Source: Larus michahellis
Lineage: Eukaryota; Chordata; Aves; Charadriiformes; Laridae
DNA: 64,000 bases
Reading direction: 5' to 3'
Assembly: GCF_964199755.1 (NCBI RefSeq)
Contig: NC_133903.1
Span: 997,001-1,061,000, forward strand
Part shown: positions 11,046 through 23,363 of the stretch, in pieces
How positions within the stretch are numbered: position 1 is the first letter of the stretch
Layout: each line of letters starts with the position of its first letter
Program-made: the position numbers and the translations under genes
The notes under the pieces: generated by a model
The model's input: only the letters and a program-made list of their open reading frames with translations
What the model was told of the DNA's origin: nothing
Database searches by the model: none

Positions 11046-13918
11046 CTGAAATGCTACAGAAAAGTTTATCTCTACTTTTCCTTTTTTGTTTTTATGCTGA
11101 CATGAAATCCTGTGGCCTTATTGCTGAGATGGTGGCAGGAACAAGTCAGTAATATTCCTTATGCAGCTTAAAAAAAGAGAAAGGAGCAAGCGTGTCAAAA
11201 TCGTTGTATTCAGGATCTGAGCACAGCGGCAGAAATAAACACCATCTTACTGAAATGAATTAAGAAGCTGGGAAGAAATATGTATGCACATCAACTGGAG
11301 GAATCTTATTTTAAACCCTGTTTATTTTAAAATTAAAATATTATTTCTTACTGGATTTATATCACAATTCTACAGTCATGAGCTGCTATTAAGTTACAAA
11401 AAAATTGCCTTTACAGTAGAAATGTCGTATTTCTGCCAGCACGCCCAAATCTGCCTGTTGGCAGTGGGGTAGGTCGTAGAGCAGTAAGAGCCGAGCGCGC
11501 TGGCTGCCCGCCCCGGGGCGGATGGGCACGAAGGGTCACATCCAGCTCGGTGCAGCCAATGGCCCTAAATCATTACGAATGTAAATGTCTGCTTGGCCCC
11601 GAAACACAGCAGCAAAGTAAAGCTCTGGGCCACTGCGTGTAGAAGTCTCAGTTATCAGAGTGGGCACTAAAGGATGCGAAAGTGTGGAAATTCAAAATTA
11701 AAGTTAACAAAAGCTTATTGCAGCCTTTCTTAAGGGGGAAGAAAGAGTTTTCGTGTTCAGTTCTAGGGTGTAAACGATCAGGACGCTGCAGAGTCACTAG
11801 TGGTTGACAGTACAGGTGGACACGAAGAGGACGTGGGCAGGAAATACAGCTTTTTTGTCAGTGTCCTCGGAATCCGTCTGGATTGTCTATCCCGGATACG
11901 CCAGCCCTGGCAGCTCGTCTTATTGTAGGCTTGAAAGAGCCCTCGCCAGGCCGGTAGTTCATTTATCTGCTGCGAAGCGGAGTCTGCACTTGTGTTCACC
12001 CTCTGGGCTCAGGAAAAATTCAGCACCAGCGCAGTTATCAAAGCAGCTTGAGAAATCCAGAGCTGATTTTCCATACGAGGCTGGAGAAGCTTTGTGATAA
12101 AAAGAAATAACTTTGCTGGGTACATTGCAAGCTCTGCACCGTGGTTTGCGCCACTCATTCTGAAATGAAAGTCGAATCCGAGTCAAGGGCAGGACTGTTT
12201 TTAGCACAGCCATTGCTGACGCCGGTGCTCCTGACCAAAAGAAGGTGCCAGTCTCTTAGGTTTTGCCCAGGACACTTGAATAATTATATACTAATCGTGT
12301 TGCGAGAAAGCCTCAAAACAAACCCATGTGTCTGAACAAGGTGAACCGTCACGGACTCTGAGGTTTGGAACCCAAAGGTGGGGACAGTCCAAAGGTGGCA
12401 CTTGATCCCATCCCGGGGGCCTTTATTCAGGTGTTACCAGTCCTGGACTGGTCCAGACCAGGTGAAACGCTTCAGGTGTCTCTCCAGGCTGCGCATTACT
12501 TGCACTGCTGCTGGGTGGCTGTAAAGCCTGCCATGTGCAGCAGGATGTATAGTAATATAATAATTTTAATAATATTTTTGGATTAGGACAGGGAAAGAGA
12601 GGAAGATGTTATCGAAGACGCAATAATCCCATGAGGACTGAGGGCAGCTGTAACTCCGTAGTCAGTGTGAGCACAGTCCGGCTGCTTAACCATGGCCTTG
12701 GGGGGCAGTCCTGCGAAAGCACGTGGTTTAAGGATCTAAAGCCAGGGTTGAAGTATAGATTTGTTGTGTCAACGGGGAGAGAGACAAACTGGAATCTGCT
12801 CCCTGGAGTGGCCTCCTGAAGTTGTGGGCAAGTTGATGCACAACTTCACATCACGTATCACACAAGGCTCATGCTTATGCCTTGGCTTCTGTGGCCTGAC
12901 CCAGCCACGCTAAAAAGCTATTGAGGTGTTTTATCATTTCACTTCTCTATGAAATTCCATCCAGACTGGCGATGTATGCAAGTACCAGACAGGGAGAGGG
13001 CTTGACTTCTCTGTCCTTTTCAAAAACCTGCCTTTAGTGTTGCTTCTAGAGGTTAAACCTTTGGTGATGGTTAAGGTGATGGCCTTTGTTCTAAGCCACA
13101 GTCACTTAGGAATATTTGATTTGAAATGACACCTAGCAACCTTTGGGGTATTACTGCCAGTTTTATTCCACTATTTGGGATCTCAGTCCTGCAGCAGCAG
13201 CACAGTATTTCAGGTAGGTTTGTTTTGTGTAGCAATGGCAGGTTGGGGCTCTCTGGCTATTGCTCATTTAAGAAACGCATTGAGGAATTTTGTGCATGGA
13301 AAATGAAAAGCTACAAGTGGGTCAGACGGCAGGAGGAAAATTGGGTTTGTGTTTGCAAACACCCGCTCAACCCTGAAGCGCCGGCACCAGAGATGTTTTT
13401 TGACAAATCCTGATTCTTATCCGGTATAAATTGGTGGCAATTAGGAGCAAGTCCACTGAAGTGAATGGGATTATCCATGTAAATAGAGATCAGATCATAT
13501 TTATGCTTCTGCGCAACCAGTCTTAGCAGGGAGTGGATCCTGAGCAAAACTAAAAGACTCAGGTTTGCATGTGTTTTTAACTTCTTTTTTAAACTATCCT
13601 TCCCATCACTCCTGCCTCTTTAAATCCAAAATAAAATATCACATGGAGTGCTTTCATAAATAATTTACTTTCTGCCTGACACCAGTCAGGGAGGCATAAA
13701 GCTTCCTGTGTGTACATGCTGCTTCTAGAGCTCAGCAGTAACTAGATCTGAATTTAAAACAAAAAATCTGAAGATTTTTGTTTTTCTATGAGGATGGAAG
13801 AGGTTCAGGGACTCTGAAAGAGTCAATTCAGGCCCCACCACATCAAACACTCCCTGTGGTGTTTGAAAAGGCTCCGTTCATTCGTCCTGACCCCCCCAGA
13901 GGGAAGAGGGATGACGTG
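11046..13918. other. Intergenic, no gene seen
   Basis: AT-rich to mixed sequence with no supported exon, RNA gene or recognisable mobile element. Confidence 0.5.
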
Positions 13919-13921
13919 GGG

Positions 13922-13992
13922 AGGACTGCCCTTGTGGTTAAGGAACTGGGTGGAACTCATGGGATTTTGGCTCAAGTCTCTGCCCTGCCCTA
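13922..13992 (+). repeat. MIR-like SINE fragment, 5' half
   Basis: The bases CTTGTGGTTAAGGAACTGGG and the following ACTCATGGGATTTTGG and CAAGTCTCTGCC follow the layout of the tRNA-related 5' half of amniote MIR elements (a GTGGTTA-AG-ACTGG start, then ACTCA-GG, then a TCTGCC end). Recognition is from memory of the consensus. The match stops abruptly near 13992. Confidence 0.5.
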
Positions 13993-14221
13993 GGTGATGT
14001 CAGCCGGGTACAATGCAGTCCTGTGCTGAGATTTCCAGGCTACCTGCAAACACGCTGGGAAGCAGAATAGTTGCGTTGATATGTTCTGTGCGGGCAAAGA
14101 TACCTGCTGCCCACTGGGGTTAGCTGCCACAAGCCTCTCTTGTTTTCCCAAATGACCTTGCAAAATTACTAGATTTCCATCCTCCACAGGGAGAGTAATT
14201 ATTGAGCAAGCCGCGGAGTTT

Positions 14222-14285
14222 GGATCTGGTTTTCCAAATGTCCTGCATGACCTTGGGCAAATCACTTAGGCAGAAATTCAGTGAA
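14222..14285 (+). repeat. MIR-like SINE fragment, core
   Basis: This stretch contains TGACCTTGGGCAAATCACTTAG, split here as TGACCTTGGGCAAAT at about 14248 and CACTTAG after it. That is the signature core of MIR (TGACCTTGGGCAAGTCACTTAA). It starts roughly where the fragment at 13922-13992 stops in the consensus, so the two may be halves of one element split by about 230 bases. Confidence 0.6.
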
Positions 14286-17200
14286 GAATTAAAGCATTTC
14301 AGTCCTTTTGAGGGTTTATCTCTGGTTCTTTTCAGTGGGATTTAGGCTTCCACTTTCTACTTAAGTACCTAAAGCTCTTTGTGATCCATACAAATCTTAA
14401 AGTTTCTCTTTGAAAAAAGGGGATCATAAAATGTCTTGTCTCGCAGGGATGCTTTGGGGAGAAATTAAAAATGGTGAAAAAATAAAAGGTTTGACTATGT
14501 GGCTGTGTTGACGTGATAGAGAGAAGGGTCATGCATTCCCTAAAACAAAATCCAGAGTACATGCTTGGCATGAGTGTTGTACAAGTGTTTCCAAACTGGC
14601 AAGAGCACCCAGTCTCTGTGTTGCACAAAGATCATTCTGTAATGTACAGGAAACCTCTGGAAAACATTTCTTTCACTTAAAACAAAAATACAAAAAAAAT
14701 CTGCCTGTGGCATGGCATCTGTAACATGCTTAGCAAGCAGCACGAGCTCTTTATAATTCATCAAAAAGGCCACACAGATAATGAGACGAGGCTCTTTGCT
14801 GTAGTGAAATATTTCTTCCCAATGCTGCTTCAAAATGAGAAGTACTGGGACGATGGGCGAAGGGAAGACCCGCTCCAGCCCTGTGCCCGGCGCGTCCCAG
14901 GCAGGAGCCGTGCACAGGGCCGTGCCCACGTCTGGGGCACCATCTGTCACCCTACTCCAGGGATGCTCCAGCCCAAAGCACCAAACCAGAAACCTCTGCT
15001 GCCCAGCCCTGGCACCGAGTTTGGGCTACAATGTCCAAGCCGAGGCTAAATGAGCTTCAAAAAGCTGTCAAAGCTGCCTTGGTAGCTCTGCGGCTGCCCC
15101 CTGCCACCACTGCACCTTCAGCTGGGGCTGGGACAGGCGAGTTGTCGGCTTTGAAGAGACCTGGAGAAGGGAATATTGCTGGAAGAGCAGAAGTGCTGGG
15201 CTTTGGGCTGCTTGTGCTGCTGGGTGACATTGTGAGCAGGGCTGAGCTGAGCCTGCCTGTGGCCTTGGGGAAAGAAAATGTCTGTGGGAAATGATGCTTT
15301 CACTTGGCACTGTTTCCAGTGGGAATCAGTGAGGATTTCAAAGATGTTCCCCCTGATGTGCTAAAGCTTAGCTTAAAAAAACACGGAGATGAAAGGGCAG
15401 CCTCCTCTGGCGCGCGCTGAGATGTGACAGGGTGAGCGGCTGCTGGTGCAATGAGCTGTAATGAGTTCCCAGACGGGCAGGCACAAGCGCTAAAAAGTCA
15501 AGCGAACAGAAATGCGCGGTTATTTCGGGGCTGGCTGTGCTGCCTGCACACACGGTGTGTTCAGTCCCGCTCCTTTTCATGGCTGCGTAATTCCCTGGGG
15601 CTTTGGGGGACCTCTGAGGTGCCTGGAGAGAGGGAGAAACGCCGCAGCACACAGGTTGCTCTGCAGCTGGCCACCTCCCTGGCTTGCTGTTTGGTTCTTC
15701 CTTTGTCTTTGAGATGTAAACTGCAGAGACTTTGATACTATAACGGAGAGGAGAGTTGGGTGATCGTTCTCTACTGAAAATCTGTTTGGTTGTTTCCTAG
15801 TCTCACAGCAGGCTTTAACAGCCCGCTGTAACTATGGCTGAAGCTGTAATGCAGAGATATGGGATTCTCCGTCATGTTGCATGAATTTGGCAGGGTTGTC
15901 GGACTCTGTAATTACGCAAACTTTGAGAAGCACAATCTCTTTGTGGAGTCTGGGGTCTGTGTTCTCCCGCGTGTATTACGGCAAACTTGCAGGTGTAATG
16001 CGAGCGTTTAAATCAATGAATGCATGGTTTCCTTCTCCCTTTTTTCACGTTTAGTTTCATGAATCTTCCAGAAATTAGTTAGGAAGACTAGGAAACAATG
16101 CCCCCATCCCTCTGGCTGTGGGAAACGAGTCAAATGGAAGAGGGCATTGCAGGAGAGAACGCAACAGTGAAGTGTGATGGGATGGAAGTGCTTCCACCCC
16201 GCATAAGCTCTGCATTTAATTGCAAACTAAAGAGTGGGAGAAGCAGCATTAGAGAGAGGTGTAGGAAGGATTTGCTGATAGTTATAAGCAGAGGTTTGCT
16301 TTCCATCTCCCCTCCTTCAGTCTGGAGTGCGCTCCATGGTCTCAATAGCGCACTGACCAAGCAACGTGCTCTGTTTAGTGGATGATAAATGGCACAGAGT
16401 GATGAGGAATGGCACTGCCTACATCTGCTTCCAAAGTGGGCTAGGCAACCAAGCTAACTCTGTACGCAGTGGAGGTGTAGGAGTTATTGTGGTAATAACC
16501 TGTTGAGTCACTGTTTTTTATTATACAATTATTTGTGTTCAGATCTGATGCCTAAATAATGTGCAATACTGAAACACTGCTGAAAGGAAATGAATGCAGA
16601 GAGCTCCACACGGCAGAATGTCCCTGCTGAATAAAATCTATAGCTATTTCCCTTAAGCTCTAGTTAATAAGGTTCTAAAAATGATGGGTGAACTCCTCAG
16701 GGGCTGGCGTCTGAGCGCAGTTCAGAAGAATAACCCGAAGTTCAGTCACTTCTCTAAAGCTTCTCTCATCCATTTGAATGTCACAAGTCTTCAAACCTGG
16801 GCTGAAACTCCTGAGAGGACACGCTTCGCAGCAGTATTTCAGCTTCTCAGGTTCCCACTGGAGAACAGAACTGCAGAGGCACACAAAACTCACGCCATTT
16901 GAAGCTTAAAAGCAAAAGTTGGTGGCGTACTGGGAACAGGCAGAGATTTAGGGAGGAGGAGCATCTCTGTGGCTGGTTTCAAACAATGAAAAATCTCATC
17001 TTTGTTTGAAGTATGGAGTGTGGGAAGCCTCTAGATAACAAACGGGGTAGGGATTTGCAACCTGTCCCTATTTACTGAATGTTCATCTTGCTTATGAAAT
17101 ATCCTGTCTAGTGTAAGAGAGGTTAACACAGCCCGGCCCCGTCATCGTCCTAACGCAAAGGCAAAACACACTCCCACGTCTGAGCTGCTGGGATTCCTCT

Positions 17201-20200
17201 TGCAGCACAAGTAGCTCAGGCAGATCTTTTTCCACAGAGAGCCCCAGGGCTCAGCCCTTTTCCAGGGACTGAGAAACAGGCAGGTCCCTCTCCCAGGGCA
17301 GCAACCTGTAGCCAGCTCCCCGCAGCACCACCTGGACGTGGTGCACGTATCCCACCCGGCGTGCCCTGCTCACATACACACCTAGGCTGTGGCTTTGGAT
17401 AAGGCAGCACCCTTGGGAGGGACGGCAGGTTTCCATAACGGATACCCTTTCAGTAGGAACCTTCTATTCTTAAGAGAAATACTCTTTTTTGTGAGAGAGA
17501 GAGCAAGCCACATGGAGCCTAGCAGCTCCGGATTTCTGGACTGCATCCCTCAGCACAAGAGCTGGTAACCTGTCAAGGACAGTCTTTCAGAATACATATA
17601 TATTTTTGCAAACTGGACACTAAGCATGTTAACAGAAACCTGGTGTAAATGGGAGGGGTTTGCAATCTGAAGTCAACGTGCTGCTGATCCAGCTCATCGT
17701 AGTATCTTGCCCCTGGGGAGGCAGCAGGTTGCAGCTCCTGGCTGACATGAGAGGACAGATAAGGGCCCCGGGGCTTAGGGACCACTTGCTTCTTGCGGAC
17801 ACACGTGCCTCCCCAGGGGATGGGGTTCCTCGCTGTGGGCTTGCTGTTCAAAATACCGGCTTTATCCTCTTTGCCTCCCCTGGTTTACCTCGCTGAACAC
17901 CAGCTCCTGTCTTTTGAGTCTTTTGACATCAGTGTGAGCTCCGAAAATCTAATTTTGTCTGAACCACACAAGACCATTTAGAAATGGTGCGGCTACAATG
18001 ATGTGTCAAATCCGTGAATGTTGTCTGGTTTGGGCTTTGAAGGAAAGTACGTATGAAGGCGCGAGGAGGAAGTGTATGAAAATCCCTGACTTGGGTTTAA
18101 ACAACGATGACTAAGGATTGTCTACACAGGAGTTTCCTGCATGATGAGGTAGGTTTTGAAGTGAAGTGCTTTTCTTAGCTGCCATTTCCATCTGCAGTGT
18201 CTGCATCCATCGCACCCCTCCTCCAGGTTTCTGCGGTAGAAGCGCAGCTGAGTTAGCCGGGGACAAGAGACAGAGGGACCTAAGGTGACTACTTGTAATG
18301 GAGACTTTGCACAGAGTGTTTAGAAAGCTGGAAATCAAATTCTTGCTTCGAGATCTGTATCATTTGCAGCATTGCAGAAAAATCCCTTTGTTCCTTTGAA
18401 TGTTAGAACAGAGACTGGGAGAGTTCATCTGCGGTGAGGAGTCAGAGATAGGTGGAACATGCCTTTTATCATATGCCTGGAAATGTTTGGATGCACATAT
18501 GTCTTTACTGTATGTCTGCAGAGCTTTGTGTGATGGAAGAGCATCTCTGCTTGCCCTGAATTATTGGCAGACCTGTGGTGCTTCCAAATGCCTGAAAAGA
18601 TACAGCTCACCTGGTATTCCATCAGCCTTTTTTTTATAATGGAGTTGTTCTAAAAGTCTCAACAAGGACAAAGAACTACAAGGGTGCATTGAAGGTAAGT
18701 GAAATTCTGGCGGTGATGCAGTCCTGGGTTACTCACTGCATAAAAGCCATCTTGATAAGTAGGAACCGAAGAAGGACACCTTTCAGAAGCAGAGCTAGGA
18801 TTGTTCCTGGCAGGACCCCTCCGGTTTCGCTGGCTGTCGGCAGCACCCATGGCCTCACGTGCTCTCTGGGCTTCTGAAAACGGCCAGGCACTATGGGCAC
18901 GGTTTTGTGAGAAAAGCTCGAAATGCTGTGCTGTGTGCATTTTCCTCTTAAGCCACCTGACATAAAGCCACTTGTTTGTTTTCTTGTCGGACTGTCTGTG
19001 TGGCAGTCCTCTTTTAGGCTGTGACAGTGAAGCCAGCATTAAATGCTGCATTAAGGCATCAGAGAGATCAGAGAGAGGACAATAGTGTAAACCGTAGTTA
19101 TCACTGCTTCAGCTTTCAGCACGTTTTGCAGGCCAACTGACCGTAAGGTGTTGAAACGTGGGGAGCCTTGTTTTCCTCCCTCCCCTCGTGGTGTCTCTGA
19201 CTCCTCCAGAGCACCAAAGCTCATCCTCCTGCAATCCGCGGAGGGAAGCCCAGGTGGTTTCAGTGCAGCTTTCTGGATCCTTGATGCACTCTTGAAGACT
19301 TTTTGATGGTGATGTTCTTTCCTCTCAGAGCCAAGGTGATTCCCTCTGTGCCACAATAAAACCACTTAACGATCTTTCTTCCCTTTCTGGGGAAAGGAAG
19401 CAATTTTAAAAAATATATAGCCACATATATCTCCAGCATTTCTAGGCTAAAAAATATATCCCATTTAAAATGTTGTGGCTGTGGCTCTGCAGGCTCTCCT
19501 ACGTCCAAACAATGCAATGTCATGCTCCAAAACTTCATGACTCGTGAGATTCAGTGCTGGGCTGGTAACATATACATTGCATTTTTTGAAAAGTTACAGT
19601 GCTGCATATCATTAGAAAGAAAAAATACTTATTTGTCCTCTGATATTGAGCGCTGATTAGTAGCCGTGTCAAATATGAATTAGAAATATTTTAAATTGTG
19701 GCACTCACCAGCAAATAAAAGGTGTATTAGATTATTTTAGAATGTTTTTATGGCTCCATGTGAGTAATTCGACAGATGGCACTAAGGCACTTGGTTATAA
19801 TGCTAAAGGACTATAAAAAAATGGTCTTGCTTAAAATAAGAAAGCAAATTCTCAAAAAATTCTGCAACAGTTTTACAGAAGTGTGGCATGTGCAGCATCG
19901 ATGAAGAATTGAGCGTGAATCCGTAATGGCACAGTCTGCCTTGAGGCCCCAAGTACAATCTCATGCAAGAAGGAATGCTGTCCCACGGGCAGAGGTGAAA
20001 CGTTTGCGTTCTGTGGGTCTGTATCCCCCTTGAAGACAGAGGTGAGTACGTAGGTACCGGCTCTGTTCGCGGAGCGTATGAGTTAGTGAAACAGATCCAG
20101 CTGCTGTGAAATCATGCTAACTTTGAGGCATAAATTAAGTGGAAATTTTCCAGTTTGTATTTAAAAATGACATACTCAAGAGCTTTGGAACTAAACAAGA

Positions 20201-20324
20201 CCCATCTGTTTTAAAAATTATACAGCACTAAGAACGTGCCCCAGTATACATCGAAATTTGGGATGTTGTATAAGAAACAGCAACTTCTTAGGGTAACAGG
20301 AAGATTTCCAAAAAATGATTTAGT
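14286..20324. other. Intergenic, no gene seen
   Basis: About 6 kb without a supported exon, RNA gene or mobile element. AT-rich, conserved-looking texture occurs at about 19560-19780, including a CAGATG E-box and several TAAT/ATTA cores. That is weak evidence and I do not annotate it separately. Confidence 0.45.
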
Positions 20325-20325
20325 G

Positions 20326-20364
20326 ACATTTCTTGAAGTAGTTTCAACATTTCTTGAAGTAGTT
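20326..20364. repeat. Two-copy tandem duplication, 21-base period
   Basis: The 18-mer ACATTTCTTGAAGTAGTT occurs at 20326-20343 and again at 20347-20364 without mismatch. Confidence 0.95.
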
Positions 20365-20714
20365 GGTTGGATGCACTCATTGCCTAATCTACTGTTTGTA
20401 GCGCTGATCATGAACTATTTTCAAGTTTGATTTTCTGATGGAAGTGTTTCATCAGATCTTCCGACTGAACCCTCTTAGCTGGTAGGTCCTGCTCAGCCAG
20501 GAGAGGGCTCCCTCTGGCACCAGCCAGCTCATGGCCCGTCTGCTGCGTAACATCCGTCTTTGAAACAAAGATGCTTTGGCTGAGGATGCTTCTGAACTTG
20601 ATTGGACTTGGTGCTGCTGATTGGGAATATCTGATGATGTTTGAATTTTCTGTCGTTTCCATCAAGTAACAGTTCCTCTTGGGACATACTTGTGAGGGAG
20701 CAGTCAGCACAGGT

Positions 20715-21425
20715 TGACCAAGAGTGAACATGCCTGACCGGTCTGATGGCCTTCAATGGTAAAACAGGAGGATTTGTGGACAAGGGAAGAGCAGTGTGTG
20801 TCATTTACCTTGACTTCAGCACGGCTTTCAACAGTCCCCCTGAATACTCTTCTGTCTCGTGTGGGATATTATGTTCTGGACGGACAGACAACTCAATGGA
20901 TTAAAAAACTGATTGGCTCAGTGATCCTGGTCACACTCAAAGGCGTGTAACAAGTGCAGTGCTCCAGGGTCTGTCCAGTTTATCACCTTTACCAGTGACC
21001 TGGAGCAGGTGGTGGAGCATGCTTTTGTCAACTTTGCAGGTGACACCAAATTCTGGGTGCTACCTGTCTGTAGCTTGAGGGCAGACCTTCCATTCAGGGG
21101 GACGTTGATAGGCTGAAAGGCCAGCAGGAACCCTGTGAAATTCAATAAGGACAAATACAAAGTCTTGCACCTGGGAAGAAAAAGCCTTGTGACAATAAGG
21201 GCTCAGAAGACAGAGCCAGACTCTTCACCGGGGTGTGTGGTGGGAGGATAGGAGACAGCAGGCTGCCCAGAGGGGCTGTGCACTTTCTGTCCTTGGAGGT
21301 TTCAAGGACCCAACTGGAGAAAGCTCTGAGCCACCGGGTCTGACCTCAGCTGACGCTCTTTGAGCCGCAGGTTGGACTAGAGACCTCCTGGGCTCCCCAT
21401 CAGCCTGATTCATCCTCTGACTCCG
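20715..21425 (+). mobile_element. CR1 LINE fragment, 3' part
   Basis: The plus strand carries the CR1 reverse transcriptase segment with a degraded form of the YLDFSKAFD region at about 20805-20830. The downstream reading (AAATACAAAGTCTTGCACCT at about 21154) encodes the C-terminal end. The CR1 3' UTR follows from about 21290 (CTTGGAGGTTTCAAGG, then GGTTGGACTAGAGACCTCCT). It ends near 21420 in a decayed ATTCTATGATT-type tail. Frameshifts, stops and an internal deletion make it non-functional. It is an older CR1 copy than the one at 50.9 kb. Confidence 0.85.
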
Positions 21426-23339
21426 ATCCTCCGAGAGTTTAACATTTTGGGGTAGAATGTTTTTTAGACTTGTGGGTGGTGTAGACCAGTGCTGGCCACA
21501 GCGGAGTCGGACCAGCACGTGTTAGCATGGGGTTTGGTATTTCAAGACTCCCAAGAGTCTGGGATGGAAGAGAAGAGAGGTGCAGCCCTGCAAAATGGCA
21601 AACCCGCTCAGCTCTCTTTCCTTTCACGTTTCTCTGCTGGCTCAAACGCTGCAACACCTTGCTGTTCATAAACAGCAGAGCAGCGGCCGCGCGTCTGGGG
21701 CTTGCAAGGGGACTTGCGTGTGTTCATTGTACCAGGAGACACTATATTGCCTGAATTACTGACAGTAAAGTTGCTGTTGTAGGGAGAGAGGGAAGGGAAC
21801 AGGAAGGTTGGCTCAAAGCTCGTGTAAGCGATTAGTAGCAAGTAAAGAGGCTGGGAACTGACAGCGCATCAGCGAACGCCCTGAATTCCTTTGTGTGGAG
21901 CAGCTCCCTTTGCTCAGAAAGCACAGATGCCCTTGCGCTGGTCCAGCCGAGCCGATGGAGGATGCTACTAATCCAGATGCTCCTCAGCGCTTCTCTGCCA
22001 GAGGCTGCTGCCCGTTCCCGCTGCCGGCAGAAGGGGTCTGCAGGAGCCTGGCTCGGGCAGCGACAGCGGGGCTGGAGCCAAGGGGGCAAGTGGCTGGTGG
22101 GAGCTGGCTGATGAGAACCGGGAACGCTCCCACGGCTCGCTCAGCGTGGCAGGTCCCACGCAGGGAGAGGGACAAGCACCAGCGAGTGCTGCGGGAGCAG
22201 GGCAGCTCTTTGAGGCTGATGGCACCCGGCAGAGCAACTACGTGAAGAAGACAGTGCAGAGGAACTAACGGGCTGTGAATCCACACCCCTCTCCCTGGGC
22301 ATTAGCCTTCTCACTTGAAGAGGGCGATGAGTTTGCTTTGTGTCACTGCCAGTGAATGACCATACCCACTTTTTCTGAAAACTCTCCGTAATGTTGCACG
22401 TAGGCCTTGATTACAGTTGTCTTTCTCAGGAGCACATTTTACAGAAGTACAGATGCTACCCAGAAAATTCCAAACCTATAGAATTGCCTCATACTTTCTT
22501 TTTCTGCTTTTTGTTCACGTTGCTATTTCCCTGAAGGTTGCTGTGCCTTCCTCTGTCTCTTTCTGGACAGAGGGTCCCTTTGTAATGTCCTGGTATTGCT
22601 GATGTTTTTTTCTTTTTCTTTTCTTTTTTTTTTTTTAATGCTTGCTTTGGAGTAGTTTCTCCTTCCATGACAGTTGATCTCCAGGAATTATTTTGGTTTT
22701 ACATAATTTGCACATCTGCGATGTGTCTGTGGTGTGAAAACCAGCAGAATGCTGGTTGTTAATAATAACAACCGTATATGCCTTGCTTTCCCATGGCCAC
22801 TGTGACCCTCCCAAAGTCATTGGCAATTCATCATCCTGTAGCAGCTCAGAATGAGCAGGGCAAAGGGGTGGGTTCCTGCTGGTTTAGCGTGGCGATTAAG
22901 CGTCCCCATTGTGTCCTACACCCCAACGAGTCCTTGACACCGGAGGACAGTTTCAGTTTGGCTGCCACTGACCTGTGGCCACCTCTGCGACGGGCACGGC
23001 AGGTTTTGAACAGGCTCCATTTGATCCAGACTAAGCTCTCCGGGGACGGGCAGGAGCTGTTGATGATTATTTGTGGCAGACGTTTGCCCGTCCTGTAATG
23101 ACGCGGGAGAACAGCTCTTTAAATCACAGGACTGTCAGCGGCTGCAAACATCTGCGCTGTGGGATCTGTAATCTCTCCTCTCAGACCTTGACACTGCTGG
23201 TTAATCTCTGCTATTTGTGACTATTTTTTTTTTAGGAGTCATGTAAAATCCACTGCAGGAAGGAATCCCTGGGCTTTTCTCATTTGAATGGCGGTGGATA
23301 TTGCATAAATACGTCTGTGTGTACGTGTGTTTGTATCTC
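21426..23339. other. Intergenic, no gene; pyrimidine tract
   Basis: No gene is seen. A T-rich pyrimidine tract lies at about 22605-22637. GC-rich sequence at 21895-22250 gives overlapping chance frames on both strands. Confidence 0.5.
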
Positions 23340-23363
23340 CACACACACACACACACACACACA
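23340..23363. repeat. (CA)12 microsatellite
   Basis: Twelve uninterrupted CA units follow a TG-rich stretch (about 23313-23331), giving an imperfect TG...CA inverted arrangement. Confidence 0.97.
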
